Notes under the pieces: model-generated
Seen by the model: only the letters and a program-made list of their open reading frames with translations
What the model was told of the DNA's origin: nothing
The model's database searches: none
Made by a program: the position numbers and the translations under genes
In this document: positions 7,970 to 16,328 of the stretch, in pieces
Layout of the letters: each line of letters begins with the position of its first letter
Position numbering within the stretch: position 1 is the first letter of the stretch
Source of the DNA: Firmicutes bacterium UBA1440
GTDB taxonomy: Bacteria > Bacillota > Clostridia > Peptostreptococcales > Anaerovoracaceae
Assembly: GCA_002329565.1 (NCBI GenBank)
Contig: DCTM01000003.1
Location: forward strand, 2,883-19,764
Length of the DNA stretch: 16,882 nt
Direction of reading: 5' to 3'

Positions 7970-10507
7970 CTACACTCTCCCCAAACTCAAATCATAGTAC
8001 ATAAGTAACTTGTCGTCTTCCTGGATAACGCTTTCCGGAAGGCGTTCTGCGGTTTCGACGATGAGCTTGTAATTCTTGTCCGCCCAGAGCTTCGCGAAGC
8101 CCGCCCGTATGGCCTCGGTGCGGAACAGCTTGAGCTTGCCTTTTGCGGTCAGGTAGCCTTCAAACTCTTTGAGCAGCTTCTTTTCGCGCAATTTGGCGAC
8201 GTCGGCTTCCTTCGTGCGGTCGGGGATGTACCATTTGCCCGACCCGTCCTGAAGGAAGTTCTCTTCAAGCAGCGTCAGCAATTCCGGCCTTTCCTCGAAT
8301 CTGTCCCACGACTTTATCTCCTGCATGAACTTCGGCTGAAGCTCCGCATAGGTCTGCGGTACGGAAAGCTGCCGATAAAGCCATGCGATCGCCGTTTTCT
8401 CATTTGAGACGATGAACGAGAGCTGAATATCCTCCACGTCGTTTTTTATGCGGGCTGTGTCGTACTCGTTGACCTGGTCGGCAAGGAAATACATCCCGTC
8501 GCGCTTCAAGAACCTTTCGTCGAGCCCTTTGTAGAACGCCGCGGCGTCCAGCGGCACGGCGATTCCGTTCATGATATGATACGCCACCATGCGGTCGTAG
8601 AGCAGGAACGCCTGGCGCTCCGCTATCAGTTCAATCTTGCCGTGTTTAGCCACAACTACGGGCAAATTCTCAAGATGCTGCCGCACGAACGCCCAGGCGG
8701 TCTCTTCGCTGCCGGCATGGGAAATAAACTCGCGCTTGAAGCTGTCTTTTGGCTTGTAGGCCGAGATGACGAGGTCCTGCTTCACTGCCGATGTGGTCGT
8801 GACCTGCTTGAAACTGCCCTGCCGCTTATCCAGCGTGCGCACGTCGGCGATGATAAAACCCGCGCGCTGCAGCGATTCCTGGATGGCGTTCCATACCGCG
8901 TTCTGCGAGTTGTGGAACTCCACCGTCATCCAGCGCCCGGGTTTCAGCACGCGGTAGTATTCTTTAAAACACCGCGTCATCAGCGCCTGATATTCCGGCA
9001 GCCCTTTGCCCTGAACGCCGTTCACGATGGCTTCGGGTTTTTGGTTCGTGAAGACCTTCAGCCACGCCTCCCAGAGGAACGAAAGCTCCGAGTAATTAAG
9101 GTTCCCGCCGAACGGAGGGTCGGTGAAGATGTAGTCAATTGAATCAGTTTTGATTGTTGATAATTGTGATGTCGACCCTGTTTGTAATATTCCATTTTTA
9201 AAAGTCTGTGTTATATTAAAAGCTTTAAGTGTATCATCAATCTTTCTGAGTAATAATTTAAACGATGAGTTTTCAACCCATAATGATGGAATATAAAATG
9301 TACCACTTACAGTACCCATTTTTCTATCCATTGTGAACTTGTAGAGCTTTGTTGTACGAAATAATGAAGCTGTTAACATTATAATAAGTTTTGGGTAACT
9401 TAATTTATTTAAATAACTTGCCAACACCGCCAGATTGCGCCTCGTATAAAACTGGTGAACGTGTGTAATGCCGTGAGAACGCTTCGGCTGCTCCGTGTTG
9501 TATCCCGCAATTAACTCATCCGTCGGATACCAGTACGGGATCTCCATATTGTCGATCTTCTCGATCAGCGCGAGGTCATGCTCGTCCGGCGTTTTCTCGT
9601 ACCGTTTGCCCTGCGCCGTGTAGTTGATAAGAACGGGCACCTGCTTCGCCATCGTGACGGTTTCGTTCAGGCGCACGTCGAAATGCGTCTCCCGCGCGCG
9701 CGCGCAGTCCGTCTTTTTCAGTTCCCTTCCGCAATGCGGGCAACGGAACTTCTCCCGCACGCTTCCGTTTCCCTTATCCACCGCGGCGTCCCAGAACACG
9801 ATTTCGTTGGAGCAGGTCGGGCAGATGAACACGTCGCTCCAAACGGTATAGTTGATGCGCCCCATGATGGGATTTCCGTCTATCCCCGTCCGGACCCCGC
9901 CGCCCGCAGTATGGCGCGTTTCATACATCCAGCCGTATTCTTCCTCCACCTCGGCCAGTATGCGCTCCGCCTCCTGCTTGAACGCCGCGACGTCCACCGG
10001 CGTGTTGTAGTTGTAGGCAATAAACGTTGCCGCCGGCGAAAGGTCGTTCAATATCGCTCTTCTGGCGCCCCATTTTACATAGGGCATTTCGGCTTCGATT
10101 TTTGCCTTGAACTCCGGGTCGGGGTTTGCGCACATCTGAGCGGCCACGCCCGTCATGCCGGTGCCGCAGAACCCGTCGAAAACGATGTCGCCCGGCTCGG
10201 TGTAATGCAGGATGTAGCGCATGATCGCCTTGTGCGGCACTTTCGTATGGTAGCTGTGGGCGTTGTAAATCGGGTCGTTTTTCCCCTCGCTCACGTCCGC
10301 GGCAAATGGCTCCCTGTGGTAATCGTCGGTCGCCTCGTCGTAGGGTTTCCCATATTGGCGGATAAAATCCTCTATGAACGTATTGGGGCAGGCCGTGTAA
10401 TACGGAGGGTCGGACAATGCGATGATGTCCTCGTCTTTCCCAATCGGAAACCCTTCGATGTCCCTTACCTTGTCGATGTCGTCTTTCGTCAGCTTTCTTT
10501 TTTCCAT
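7970..10507 (-). CDS. pglXI: BREX adenine-specific DNA methyltransferase PglXI
   Basis: This is an 845-residue methyltransferase of the PglX group; in BREX it methylates a non-palindromic host site so that self DNA is recognised. In order: SDPPYYTACP (32-41), the SAM-binding motif FDGFCGTGMTG (110-120) with NDLSP (154-158), a zinc ribbon (C229, C232, C256, C259), FYTRRNLAVLASYL (353-366) and TDPPF (462-466) followed by NYSELSFLWEAWL. Motif I, then Zn ribbon, then TDPPF is the order of DUF1156-type methylases, so TDPPF is the likelier catalytic motif IV and the N-terminal DPPY is extra. The start is supported by AAGGAG eight bases upstream; the stop of brxC lies within that site. Residues about 363-460 are encoded by a strikingly AT-rich stretch, unlike the rest of the gene, suggesting a mosaic origin. 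Confidence 0.93.
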   Translation of the reverse strand: MEKRKLTKDDIDKVRDIEGFPIGKDEDIIALSDPPYYTACPNTFIEDFIRQYGKPYDEATDDYHREPFAADVSEGKNDPIYNAHSYHTKVPHKAIMRYILHYTEPGDIVFDGFCGTGMTGVAAQMCANPDPEFKAKIEAEMPYVKWGARRAILNDLSPAATFIAYNYNTPVDVAAFKQEAERILAEVEEEYGWMYETRHTAGGGVRTGIDGNPIMGRINYTVWSDVFICPTCSNEIVFWDAAVDKGNGSVREKFRCPHCGRELKKTDCARARETHFDVRLNETVTMAKQVPVLINYTAQGKRYEKTPDEHDLALIEKIDNMEIPYWYPTDELIAGYNTEQPKRSHGITHVHQFYTRRNLAVLASYLNKLSYPKLIIMLTASLFRTTKLYKFTMDRKMGTVSGTFYIPSLWVENSSFKLLLRKIDDTLKAFNITQTFKNGILQTGSTSQLSTIKTDSIDYIFTDPPFGGNLNYSELSFLWEAWLKVFTNQKPEAIVNGVQGKGLPEYQALMTRCFKEYYRVLKPGRWMTVEFHNSQNAVWNAIQESLQRAGFIIADVRTLDKRQGSFKQVTTTSAVKQDLVISAYKPKDSFKREFISHAGSEETAWAFVRQHLENLPVVVAKHGKIELIAERQAFLLYDRMVAYHIMNGIAVPLDAAAFYKGLDERFLKRDGMYFLADQVNEYDTARIKNDVEDIQLSFIVSNEKTAIAWLYRQLSVPQTYAELQPKFMQEIKSWDRFEERPELLTLLEENFLQDGSGKWYIPDRTKEADVAKLREKKLLKEFEGYLTAKGKLKLFRTEAIRAGFAKLWADKNYKLIVETAERLPESVIQEDDKLLMYYDLSLGRV
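9128..9420 (-). other. AT-rich island within pglXI (about residues 363-460)
   Basis: Counted by hand, 9181-9420 has 63 G/C in 240 bases (26%), while 9421-9480 is about 52% and the segments on either side of the island are near 55-60%. The transition is abrupt and the reading frame is kept throughout. The island begins after the conserved FYTRRNLAVLASYL segment and ends just before TDPPF, where a variable or target-recognition region could lie. It is best explained by in-frame allelic replacement from a low-GC relative. Confidence 0.8.
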
Positions 10508-10519
10508 GATGGCGGCTCC

Positions 10520-13500
10520 TTATCTTTTTACGACGATGCGCAGTTTTCCTTTGTCTTTGCCCTTGGTATAATCGTCTATCATGGCAGCAACGCGCGCCTT
10601 GAAGGTATCCACATCGCAGGGGCCGATGGCATCCAGCTTGTCGATCAGCTCGTTCGCGCTGATGGCGACGGGTTCAAAGCCCTTCAGAAGCGCTTCGACG
10701 GCGCCCACGAAGAATGCGTCCACTTTTTCGGGCAGCGTTCCTGTTTTCAGAAATTCGTCCAGGGCGGACTGCTGTTCGGGGGCAAGATATTGCTTCTGGG
10801 CCAAAACCAGCGGGTCGGAAACGGTGTTTAAAAGCGTTTTCGTCCATTCCGCCAGCAGGTTGTCCATACGTTCTTCAATCTCGTCCAGCTTGCCTTTGAC
10901 GGGCAGAGCGCCCTCGCCCATGAGGAAATGGCACTTGGTGCAGAAGTGAGTCGTTTTCAGCATTTCGGGTGTCAATTCGAAGCACACCTTCAAACTTGCC
11001 AGATCCTTCTCGATACCGTCCAGCTTGGATGCAGAGAGGATGCCAATGGACTTCAGCCGTTTCAGGTTCGCCAGCTTTAACGAGCTCACCAGTTCTCCTT
11101 TGCGGGCTCCTTCTTTCACACCCAGTCGTCTCTTCTGATGCTCGGCAAAATACAGGTCGATGTACTTTGCCTTGACACTTGAAAGCAGTTCCACAACGTC
11201 GGCGGCGGAGGCTTCGCCGCACATATCTGCCGGGATGCCGTCGCGTATCTTGCGAAAGCTTTCCTTCGCCGTTTCGATTTCGGCCTTTATAGATTCCGGA
11301 AGCTCCATGCGTTCAAGGTTCATCATATAGCTTACATCGGCGGCGCAATCGTTTTTGAACCTTTCATATTCGAGAACGATTTTTACAATCTCCATCTCTT
11401 TTCCGAGCTGCTCGACCTGCTCCATCGTATATCTAAAGTTGTCAAGCTTGGCCACGGTGTTAAATCGATTGCCGAAATTTCCAAAGGTTTCGCGGACATT
11501 GGCCGCTGCTTTGCTGTAATCTTGAGCGATATGCTCGGCAATGAGCGGCTCTCCCCAAAGCTCAAATTCGCCGTTCAGTTTGCTGCTTGCCCTAACAGCC
11601 ATATTGGCCATGGCCTGCGCTTTCGCCAGCATCTGTGCAAGGCCGGCTTCCCGTTGGGCCGGGTTGTTGATAAGCCCGGCCGGAAGTTCCAACAGTTCAT
11701 ACAAACGGACAAGCTCCGCAAGCTGGATTTCCTTGGGTTTTGTCAAATACTTGAATTCGTAGATATCCATCGCGGACATTTTGGGAAGCGATTCAAGATC
11801 GGACGCGGTCAGCGTTGCACCGTTTCGCAAGGCGATCACAGCGTTTCCCGAATATACCAGCCCGAGAAGGACGATGGGCATCAGAGCATAGCTAATGCCA
11901 AACTTCCTGTCGATATATCCGTCAAAAGTTTCTGTATATATGTCGCCGAAGTTAATAACAGCGTTCGCCGGAAGGCCGTTAAGCCATTGAATGAAATGCT
12001 GCGCGTATTTGGAATTGCGGATGGTGATATTCTCTCCATCCATGAGACCGAAGCTCTCAAGCAGGGCATTGGCCTGCTGGCTTTTGCGCCCGGCATAGCG
12101 GTCAATGCCTGCGCGGATGATCTCGGCCTGATTGCGCTGGGTGATTTGAGTCTTGAACCGCGGCATTTCGGGGTACTTTTCGTTGAACCATCCGTCCAGG
12201 CATATGGAGGAAACTAAGTCGATGGTTTCCTTGAACGGATTGGATGGCCTGTATTGGTTCCCCATAACGGCCATGAGCGGCTTCTTTTCACCCTTGTAGA
12301 CGACGTCAAAACACGTGTTCTTATTTTCACTAAGGAATCTTGTCAGCTTTTTCTTGAATGCCTCCGCTTTGTTATGGTAAGCGCTCTTGTTTCTTTCCTC
12401 AGCCAGGTCCTTCATCATCAATGCAGCGGAGAATAGCTTAAGATTGTTTTTAAATTCCTCGTTTGGCTTGAAGATAAAAAACACTTCATCCGGCTTTTTT
12501 TCGTCGGTATATGTTTCGTTGCCATATGGGGGAAGGAAGTAAATATAGTAATCCTCCGGCGGCTGGGCGGTCGGCCTGTTTTCCGGCGTTCCCAGGAAAA
12601 GATAACCCCGGCGAAAAATGTTATGCGACGCCCAGTTTAACGTATGTTCGTAGATTTTGAAATTGGTGACATATTCTTTCTCATCCCAATCAAGGCAGTA
12701 GTAAACCAATTCGTAGTAGTAGTTGTTCATGCTGTCTTCGTCCATGATGGCAGCCCGCTGCGTAATCTTCTCATCGTAATCGATGTCTTTCTTGAGGTCG
12801 AGGTAGTATTGCCCGTTGTCGGCATTGCTTTCAATAAACTGACCGCTTACCGTCGTCATGATATCCTTCAGCACGGTCTGCACAATGGACTGCAGAGTGT
12901 CCGAACTCTGATCCGGCATGCCGCTTAAGTACAGGCACAGGTCATCCCTCAAATTCTCGGCGGTAAGGCCCGAGCGAATGGTAATATCGCCGGTGGTCAA
13001 CCGGTGCACGCTAAGGGCATAGATGATCTGTAACGCCAATGGCTTGTACAGCTTTTTGGGGAAGGAGCGGTTGACGATATCTTCGAGCATGCCGCTCTTT
13101 TCTACGACTTCCTTGATGCTGGCGTCCGTCCTGAGCGCGTAATTATCCTTAATATAGTTCCAATAGCTGTCAAACGATAGGATGCCGGGGGCATCCTTTG
13201 GAATCTCATCATTAAGAATACGCCTGAGAATCTCGGAAATGTTCTTCAGGATATGCCGGTTCTCGATGATATATATCTTGTTGAAAACATCAATGAAAGA
13301 TGGATGGATTGGGAAAAGATCAACGTATTCCTCGATCCGTTCGGACATATTGGAATACAAACTGCAGAACTGCAGCAAATGCTCCCTGACGGCAGCTTTT
13401 TGTTCCGGCGTCTTTTTCAATATTCTTTCGGAAACGACATAAGCGGTATCCTCTTTGCGGATAATAACCTGCTCCCACCTGTCTTTGATGCGGCTCAAGG

Positions 13501-14197
13501 TTTCAGATACAAAGGAAAATTTAGGATTGCCAAAAAGCTTTTCCTGCACACCAAAGATAGAACGCAGACGGGTGCTCTTTATAATCTCTCCCAACTCACG
13601 CATAAAGCCCAAATCGCGCCGTACATCCATAGCGGTTCTGCCACCCAGGTAGTCAAGAAACTCATCGACAACTATCAGATACCCTTTATCTGGATATTTC
13701 GTTGAAAATATCTCCATTATCTCCAGCAGAACGTCCTTGTTAGTGATAATGTCTTTTTCATCAGGAAATGAGAAGGAAAGGCCGCGGGCATCGAAGTCCT
13801 GTTTTACCTTGTTCAGGATAATGTTGCGCAAAGACATCTGCGAAGCGCCAATCTCAATGCGAAGCACCTCAAAACGGCCGGCAATACACTTGGCATCTTC
13901 CGCGAACTTCTTGTTTTGTACATACGAAAGATTATCGGCATTAAAAGCGATCGCTGAAATTACCGACATCAAATGCGATTTGCCCGTTCCGTAGTTGCCG
14001 ACCAGGAGGACGCCTTTGTTGTCAACCACATCCTCCAAACGAAGCTGCGATAGCATGTTGTTCTTCAGCTTATCCGCCATATCGTCGGACATCACATAGC
14101 TCCTTACCAGGTTTGCTGCTATGCTATGATCGTTGGCAGCGGTCAGTTGAATCACGCTGTCGATAGGGTCGAAGTGAATTAAATCAGCATACTTCAT
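10520..14197 (-). CDS. brxC: BREX P-loop ATPase BrxC (PglY-like)
   Basis: This is the large AAA-like ATPase of BREX, needed for both protection and methylation in studied systems. From the start chosen it has 1225 residues: Walker A GNYGTGKS (67-74), Walker B VVDEFLD (176-182) and a C-terminal FCTKC pair (C1086, C1089) that may bind metal. The rest is helical with no other motif I can name. The ATG at 14197 has a strong AAGGAGG six bases upstream; an in-frame start eight codons earlier would place the ribosome binding site inside the gene and is not preferred. The brxF stop TAA is part of this ribosome binding site, and the brxC stop overlaps that of pglXI, so the genes are expressed together. 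GC-rich, with several long but unsupported open frames on the opposite strand. Confidence 0.94.
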   Translation of the reverse strand: MKYADLIHFDPIDSVIQLTAANDHSIAANLVRSYVMSDDMADKLKNNMLSQLRLEDVVDNKGVLLVGNYGTGKSHLMSVISAIAFNADNLSYVQNKKFAEDAKCIAGRFEVLRIEIGASQMSLRNIILNKVKQDFDARGLSFSFPDEKDIITNKDVLLEIMEIFSTKYPDKGYLIVVDEFLDYLGGRTAMDVRRDLGFMRELGEIIKSTRLRSIFGVQEKLFGNPKFSFVSETLSRIKDRWEQVIIRKEDTAYVVSERILKKTPEQKAAVREHLLQFCSLYSNMSERIEEYVDLFPIHPSFIDVFNKIYIIENRHILKNISEILRRILNDEIPKDAPGILSFDSYWNYIKDNYALRTDASIKEVVEKSGMLEDIVNRSFPKKLYKPLALQIIYALSVHRLTTGDITIRSGLTAENLRDDLCLYLSGMPDQSSDTLQSIVQTVLKDIMTTVSGQFIESNADNGQYYLDLKKDIDYDEKITQRAAIMDEDSMNNYYYELVYYCLDWDEKEYVTNFKIYEHTLNWASHNIFRRGYLFLGTPENRPTAQPPEDYYIYFLPPYGNETYTDEKKPDEVFFIFKPNEEFKNNLKLFSAALMMKDLAEERNKSAYHNKAEAFKKKLTRFLSENKNTCFDVVYKGEKKPLMAVMGNQYRPSNPFKETIDLVSSICLDGWFNEKYPEMPRFKTQITQRNQAEIIRAGIDRYAGRKSQQANALLESFGLMDGENITIRNSKYAQHFIQWLNGLPANAVINFGDIYTETFDGYIDRKFGISYALMPIVLLGLVYSGNAVIALRNGATLTASDLESLPKMSAMDIYEFKYLTKPKEIQLAELVRLYELLELPAGLINNPAQREAGLAQMLAKAQAMANMAVRASSKLNGEFELWGEPLIAEHIAQDYSKAAANVRETFGNFGNRFNTVAKLDNFRYTMEQVEQLGKEMEIVKIVLEYERFKNDCAADVSYMMNLERMELPESIKAEIETAKESFRKIRDGIPADMCGEASAADVVELLSSVKAKYIDLYFAEHQKRRLGVKEGARKGELVSSLKLANLKRLKSIGILSASKLDGIEKDLASLKVCFELTPEMLKTTHFCTKCHFLMGEGALPVKGKLDEIEERMDNLLAEWTKTLLNTVSDPLVLAQKQYLAPEQQSALDEFLKTGTLPEKVDAFFVGAVEALLKGFEPVAISANELIDKLDAIGPCDVDTFKARVAAMIDDYTKGKDKGKLRIVVKR

Positions 14198-14208
14198 TTT
14201 ATGCCTCC

Positions 14209-14652
14209 TTATATGACACAAGTAATGTCATAGTCCTGTATTCTGTATGAATGGTAATCTTTATGTTCTGGTGTAGCGTACTCCAGGAAATTCCCGTTCA
14301 ATGTGCCGCACCACTTGACGACGACCTTTTGCCGCAGGGCCAATTCCGTGAATACTTTGATAGCATCGATGTTATACCGCGGGTCAAAAAGAATTTCATA
14401 ATTTTCAAGCATCGTCGGTGCTTTGCATTGGGATAAAATTGACATTGCTTCGTCATTAGCCCTAAGGGGGCGTTGCTTGACAGGGTATTTCACTAATTCC
14501 TCTGCTAACCTGATATTCAGATTCAACGGAATATACTGTACACTTTCTATCAGCCGTGCCACCCGATTTGTATAGGAGCAAAAAATAATCGCAGTGGTCG
14601 CTTTTCTTAACAAGTCTTTGCTCAGCATAGATACATTAATCATGACGCCCAT
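14209..14652 (-). CDS. brxF: BREX-3 protein BrxF with degenerate P-loop
   Basis: This is a 147-residue protein from the ATG at 14652, chosen because GGAG lies eight bases upstream; the ATG six bases nearer would be only two bases from it. The frame stays open further upstream, but only as a shadow of the regulator gene. IPLNLNIRLAEELV, PVKQRPL, ENYEILFDP, WCGTLNG and YATPEHKDYHSY match my memory of BrxF, the small P-loop protein that marks type 3 BREX. Where Walker A should be, after the first hydrophobic strand, the sequence is AIIFCSYTNRVARLIES (21-37), with no GxxxxGK[ST]. It is therefore probably unable to bind ATP in the usual way. The position between the regulator and brxC is as expected. 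Identity is fairly secure; the loss of the P-loop is seen directly. Confidence 0.82.
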   Translation of the reverse strand: MGVMINVSMLSKDLLRKATTAIIFCSYTNRVARLIESVQYIPLNLNIRLAEELVKYPVKQRPLRANDEAMSILSQCKAPTMLENYEILFDPRYNIDAIKVFTELALRQKVVVKWCGTLNGNFLEYATPEHKDYHSYRIQDYDITCVI

Positions 14653-14668
14653 GTGCATTGCTCCTTTG

Positions 14669-14878
14669 CTATCTCTTTGAATTATCGATTTCCATGATGT
14701 CGCATATATCGCACTGCAAAGCGGCGCAGATCTTTTCCAGAATCTCTGTGTTGACATTTTCGTTCTTTCCAAGCTTCGTAATCGATGTTGAACTGATACC
14801 GGCAGCTTTTTGCAGGTCTTTTTTCTTCATATCTTTATCAATCAGCAGCTTCCAAAGCTTTTTGTAACTGATGGCCAT
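14669..14878 (-). CDS. XRE/Cro-type small DNA-binding regulator at the head of the BREX operon
   Basis: This is a 69-residue single-domain helix-turn-helix protein: KKKDLQKAAGISSTSITKL (about 18-36) covers the recognition region, followed by TEILEKICAALQCDICDIME, the usual end of Cro/C1-type domains. It probably binds near its own promoter and tunes expression of the BREX operon, of which it is the first gene; the next gene starts 16 bases after its stop. The ATG is supported by GAGGTG seven bases upstream. Many BREX loci instead have a WYL-domain regulator (BrxR), so a bare XRE protein here is a variation. Regulation of the operon is inferred from position only. Confidence 0.88.
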   Translation of the reverse strand: MAISYKKLWKLLIDKDMKKKDLQKAAGISSTSITKLGKNENVNTEILEKICAALQCDICDIMEIDNSKR

Positions 14879-14897
14879 GCGCGTTCACCTCAAAGAA

Positions 14898-14926
14898 AGA
14901 ATAACACGAAATAGCCGCGGGTTCAA
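14898..14926 (-). promoter_or_regulatory. Probable sigma-A promoter of the BREX operon
   Basis: On the minus strand TTGAAC (14926-14921) is followed after exactly 17 bases by TATTCT (14903-14898). Transcription would begin around 14891, right at the ribosome binding site, giving a very short leader of about a dozen bases. The spacer holds CCGCGG, a six-base palindrome that could serve as an operator half. The IS inverted repeat begins about 40 bases further upstream, so the promoter is intact. Confidence 0.6.
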
Positions 14927-14967
14927 TGAATAAAGCCGCATTCGCACGATTTTTGATTAAAAAAGTT

Positions 14968-14989
14968 GAGTCCGATATGCTGTGTAAAA
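14968..14989 (+). repeat. Left terminal inverted repeat of the IS
   Basis: The repeat shares AGTCCGA and CTGTGTAAAA with the reverse complement of the right end. In total 18 of 22 positions match. Confidence 0.8.
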
Positions 14990-15023
14990 TCGGGTAGCTG
15001 ATTCAAGAGAATGAGCCACCCGT

Positions 15024-15051
15024 TCTCCTTTGGTAAAATGTAGTTAGCCAA
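15024..15051 (+). repeat. Left subterminal inverted repeat of the IS
   Basis: TCTCCTTTGGTAAA and AGTTAGCCAA recur, in the same order and inverted, inside the right end at 16295-16326. These may be transposase binding sites or relics of a longer terminal repeat interrupted on the left by about 35 extra bases. Confidence 0.65.
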
Positions 15052-15078
15052 ACAAACACACACCGAAGGAGGAACAAG

Positions 15079-16302
15079 ATGGCTCAATATCAGGTTACCC
15101 TAGACGGCGATGTTTTGCACGGACTTTTTCAACGGGATGAGGGAGTGGCCCGCCTCTTGGAGCAGGTTTTGAATCAGATCCTGCAGGCTCAAGCAACGGA
15201 ACAATTACGAGCCCTTCCCTACGAGCGCTCCGAGGAACGTCAGGGCTACAGGAACGGCACGCTGCCCCACCCCCTGACGACCCGTGTGGGAACGCTCACC
15301 TTACGGGTTCCCCGGCTGCGGAGCGGCCAATTCTCCACCGACCTGTTCTTTCGGTATCAGCGGAGCGAACAGGCTTTAGTCTTGGCATTGCTGGAGATGG
15401 TGGTCAATGGTGTCTCCACGCGGAAGGTTGCCAAGATCACCGATGAGTTGTGCGGTACGGAACTCTCCAAGTCCACCGTCTCGGACCTGTGCAAGCGGCT
15501 CGATCCGATCGTCCAGGCCTGGAACAACCGCACCCTTCGGGAGCAACGGTATCCCTTTGTGCTGGTGGACGCCCTGGTGCTGAAAATCCGGGAAGAGGGG
15601 CGCGTACGTTCGCGTAGTGCGCTAATTGCCATCGGCGTCAATGAAGCCGGATACCGGGAAGTACTGGGGCTCATGCTGGGCGACAGCGAATCGGAGGTCA
15701 GTTGGACGGAGTTCTTCACCTGGCTCAAGAGCCGCGATTTACGTGGTGTTGACATTATCGTGTCGGACAGCCACGGAGGCCTGGTCCGCGCCGTGCGAAG
15801 CCAATTCCAGGGGGCCACTTGGCAACGCTGCCAGACCCACTTCATGCGTAACATCCTGGACGTAACGCCCAAATCCCTTCAAGATGAGATCCATCGCCGC
15901 GTCCGGACTCTCTTAGATGCACCAGATACGAAGACAGCCCGCTTGCTATTGGAGCAGATCCAGGAGGATTACGCACAGAAAGCACCCAAGGCCATAGCCA
16001 TCCTGGAGACCGGCTTTGACGATGCCACGGCTATTTTGGAACTGCCGGAGCGCTATCGGAAGCGCCTGCGCACCACCAACGGCGTGGAACGGCTCAACGA
16101 GGAGATTCGCCGCCGTGAGCGAGTCATCCGGATTTTCCCGAACCGGGAATCGGTGATCCGCCTTTTGGGCGCTTTGCTGATGGAGTTGGACGAAAAGTGG
16201 GGCTCCGGAAACCGGTACTTCGACATGGCGGAATATCTGGAATGGCGGGAGAAACAGAGAGAAGCTCAAAGACAGGCTTCAAAAGTACATCGGCTTGGCT
16301 AA
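15079..16302 (+). CDS. IS256-family (Mutator-type) DDE transposase
   Basis: This is a 407-residue transposase, full length for the family. The catalytic triad fits D164 (VLVDAL), D230 (IVSDSHGG) and E337 (TTNGVERLNEE). WQRCQTHFMRN (248-258) carries the conserved C/H segment near the second Asp, and YERSEERQGYRNG lies in the N-terminal DNA-binding region. AAGGAGG six bases upstream sets the ATG. It catalyses copy-out or cut-and-paste movement of its own element between the inverted repeats. No frameshift or lost catalytic residue is seen, so it is probably active. The stop codon lies inside the right subterminal repeat. Composition is GC-rich, different from the AT-rich sequence on both sides, consistent with acquisition from elsewhere. 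I saw no convincing promoter in the 89 bases before the gene. Confidence 0.97.
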   Translation: MAQYQVTLDGDVLHGLFQRDEGVARLLEQVLNQILQAQATEQLRALPYERSEERQGYRNGTLPHPLTTRVGTLTLRVPRLRSGQFSTDLFFRYQRSEQALVLALLEMVVNGVSTRKVAKITDELCGTELSKSTVSDLCKRLDPIVQAWNNRTLREQRYPFVLVDALVLKIREEGRVRSRSALIAIGVNEAGYREVLGLMLGDSESEVSWTEFFTWLKSRDLRGVDIIVSDSHGGLVRAVRSQFQGATWQRCQTHFMRNILDVTPKSLQDEIHRRVRTLLDAPDTKTARLLLEQIQEDYAQKAPKAIAILETGFDDATAILELPERYRKRLRTTNGVERLNEEIRRRERVIRIFPNRESVIRLLGALLMELDEKWGSGNRYFDMAEYLEWREKQREAQRQASKVHRLG

Positions 16303-16326
16303 CTGATTGCGATTTACCAAGGGAGA
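16295..16326 (+). repeat. Right subterminal inverted repeat of the IS
   Basis: TTGGCTAACT (16295-16304) and TTTACCAAGGGAGA (16313-16326) are the inverted counterparts of the left subterminal repeat. The first overlaps the transposase stop codon. Confidence 0.65.
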
Positions 16327-16328
16327 GT

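Noticed and set aside
8576-9142. A 188-codon plus-strand frame opposite pglXI
   Set aside because: Antisense shadow of the methyltransferase with no ribosome binding site or motif.
9578-10831. A 417-codon open frame on the plus strand opposite pglXI and the end of brxC
   Set aside because: It spans two well-supported minus-strand genes, is rich in Arg, Val and His as expected from GC-rich antisense, and has no recognisable motif. It is a shadow frame.
11522-12217. A 231-codon plus-strand frame opposite brxC
   Set aside because: Antisense to a conserved ATPase gene, no family resemblance, GC-rich shadow.
14653-14772. Upstream extension of brxF by 40 codons
   Set aside because: It overlaps the regulator gene in another frame, has no family resemblance, and the ATG at 14652 has a well-placed ribosome binding site.
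14879-14967. IS insertion knocking out expression of the BREX operon
   Set aside because: A good promoter lies between the IS end and the regulator gene, so the operon is probably still expressed.
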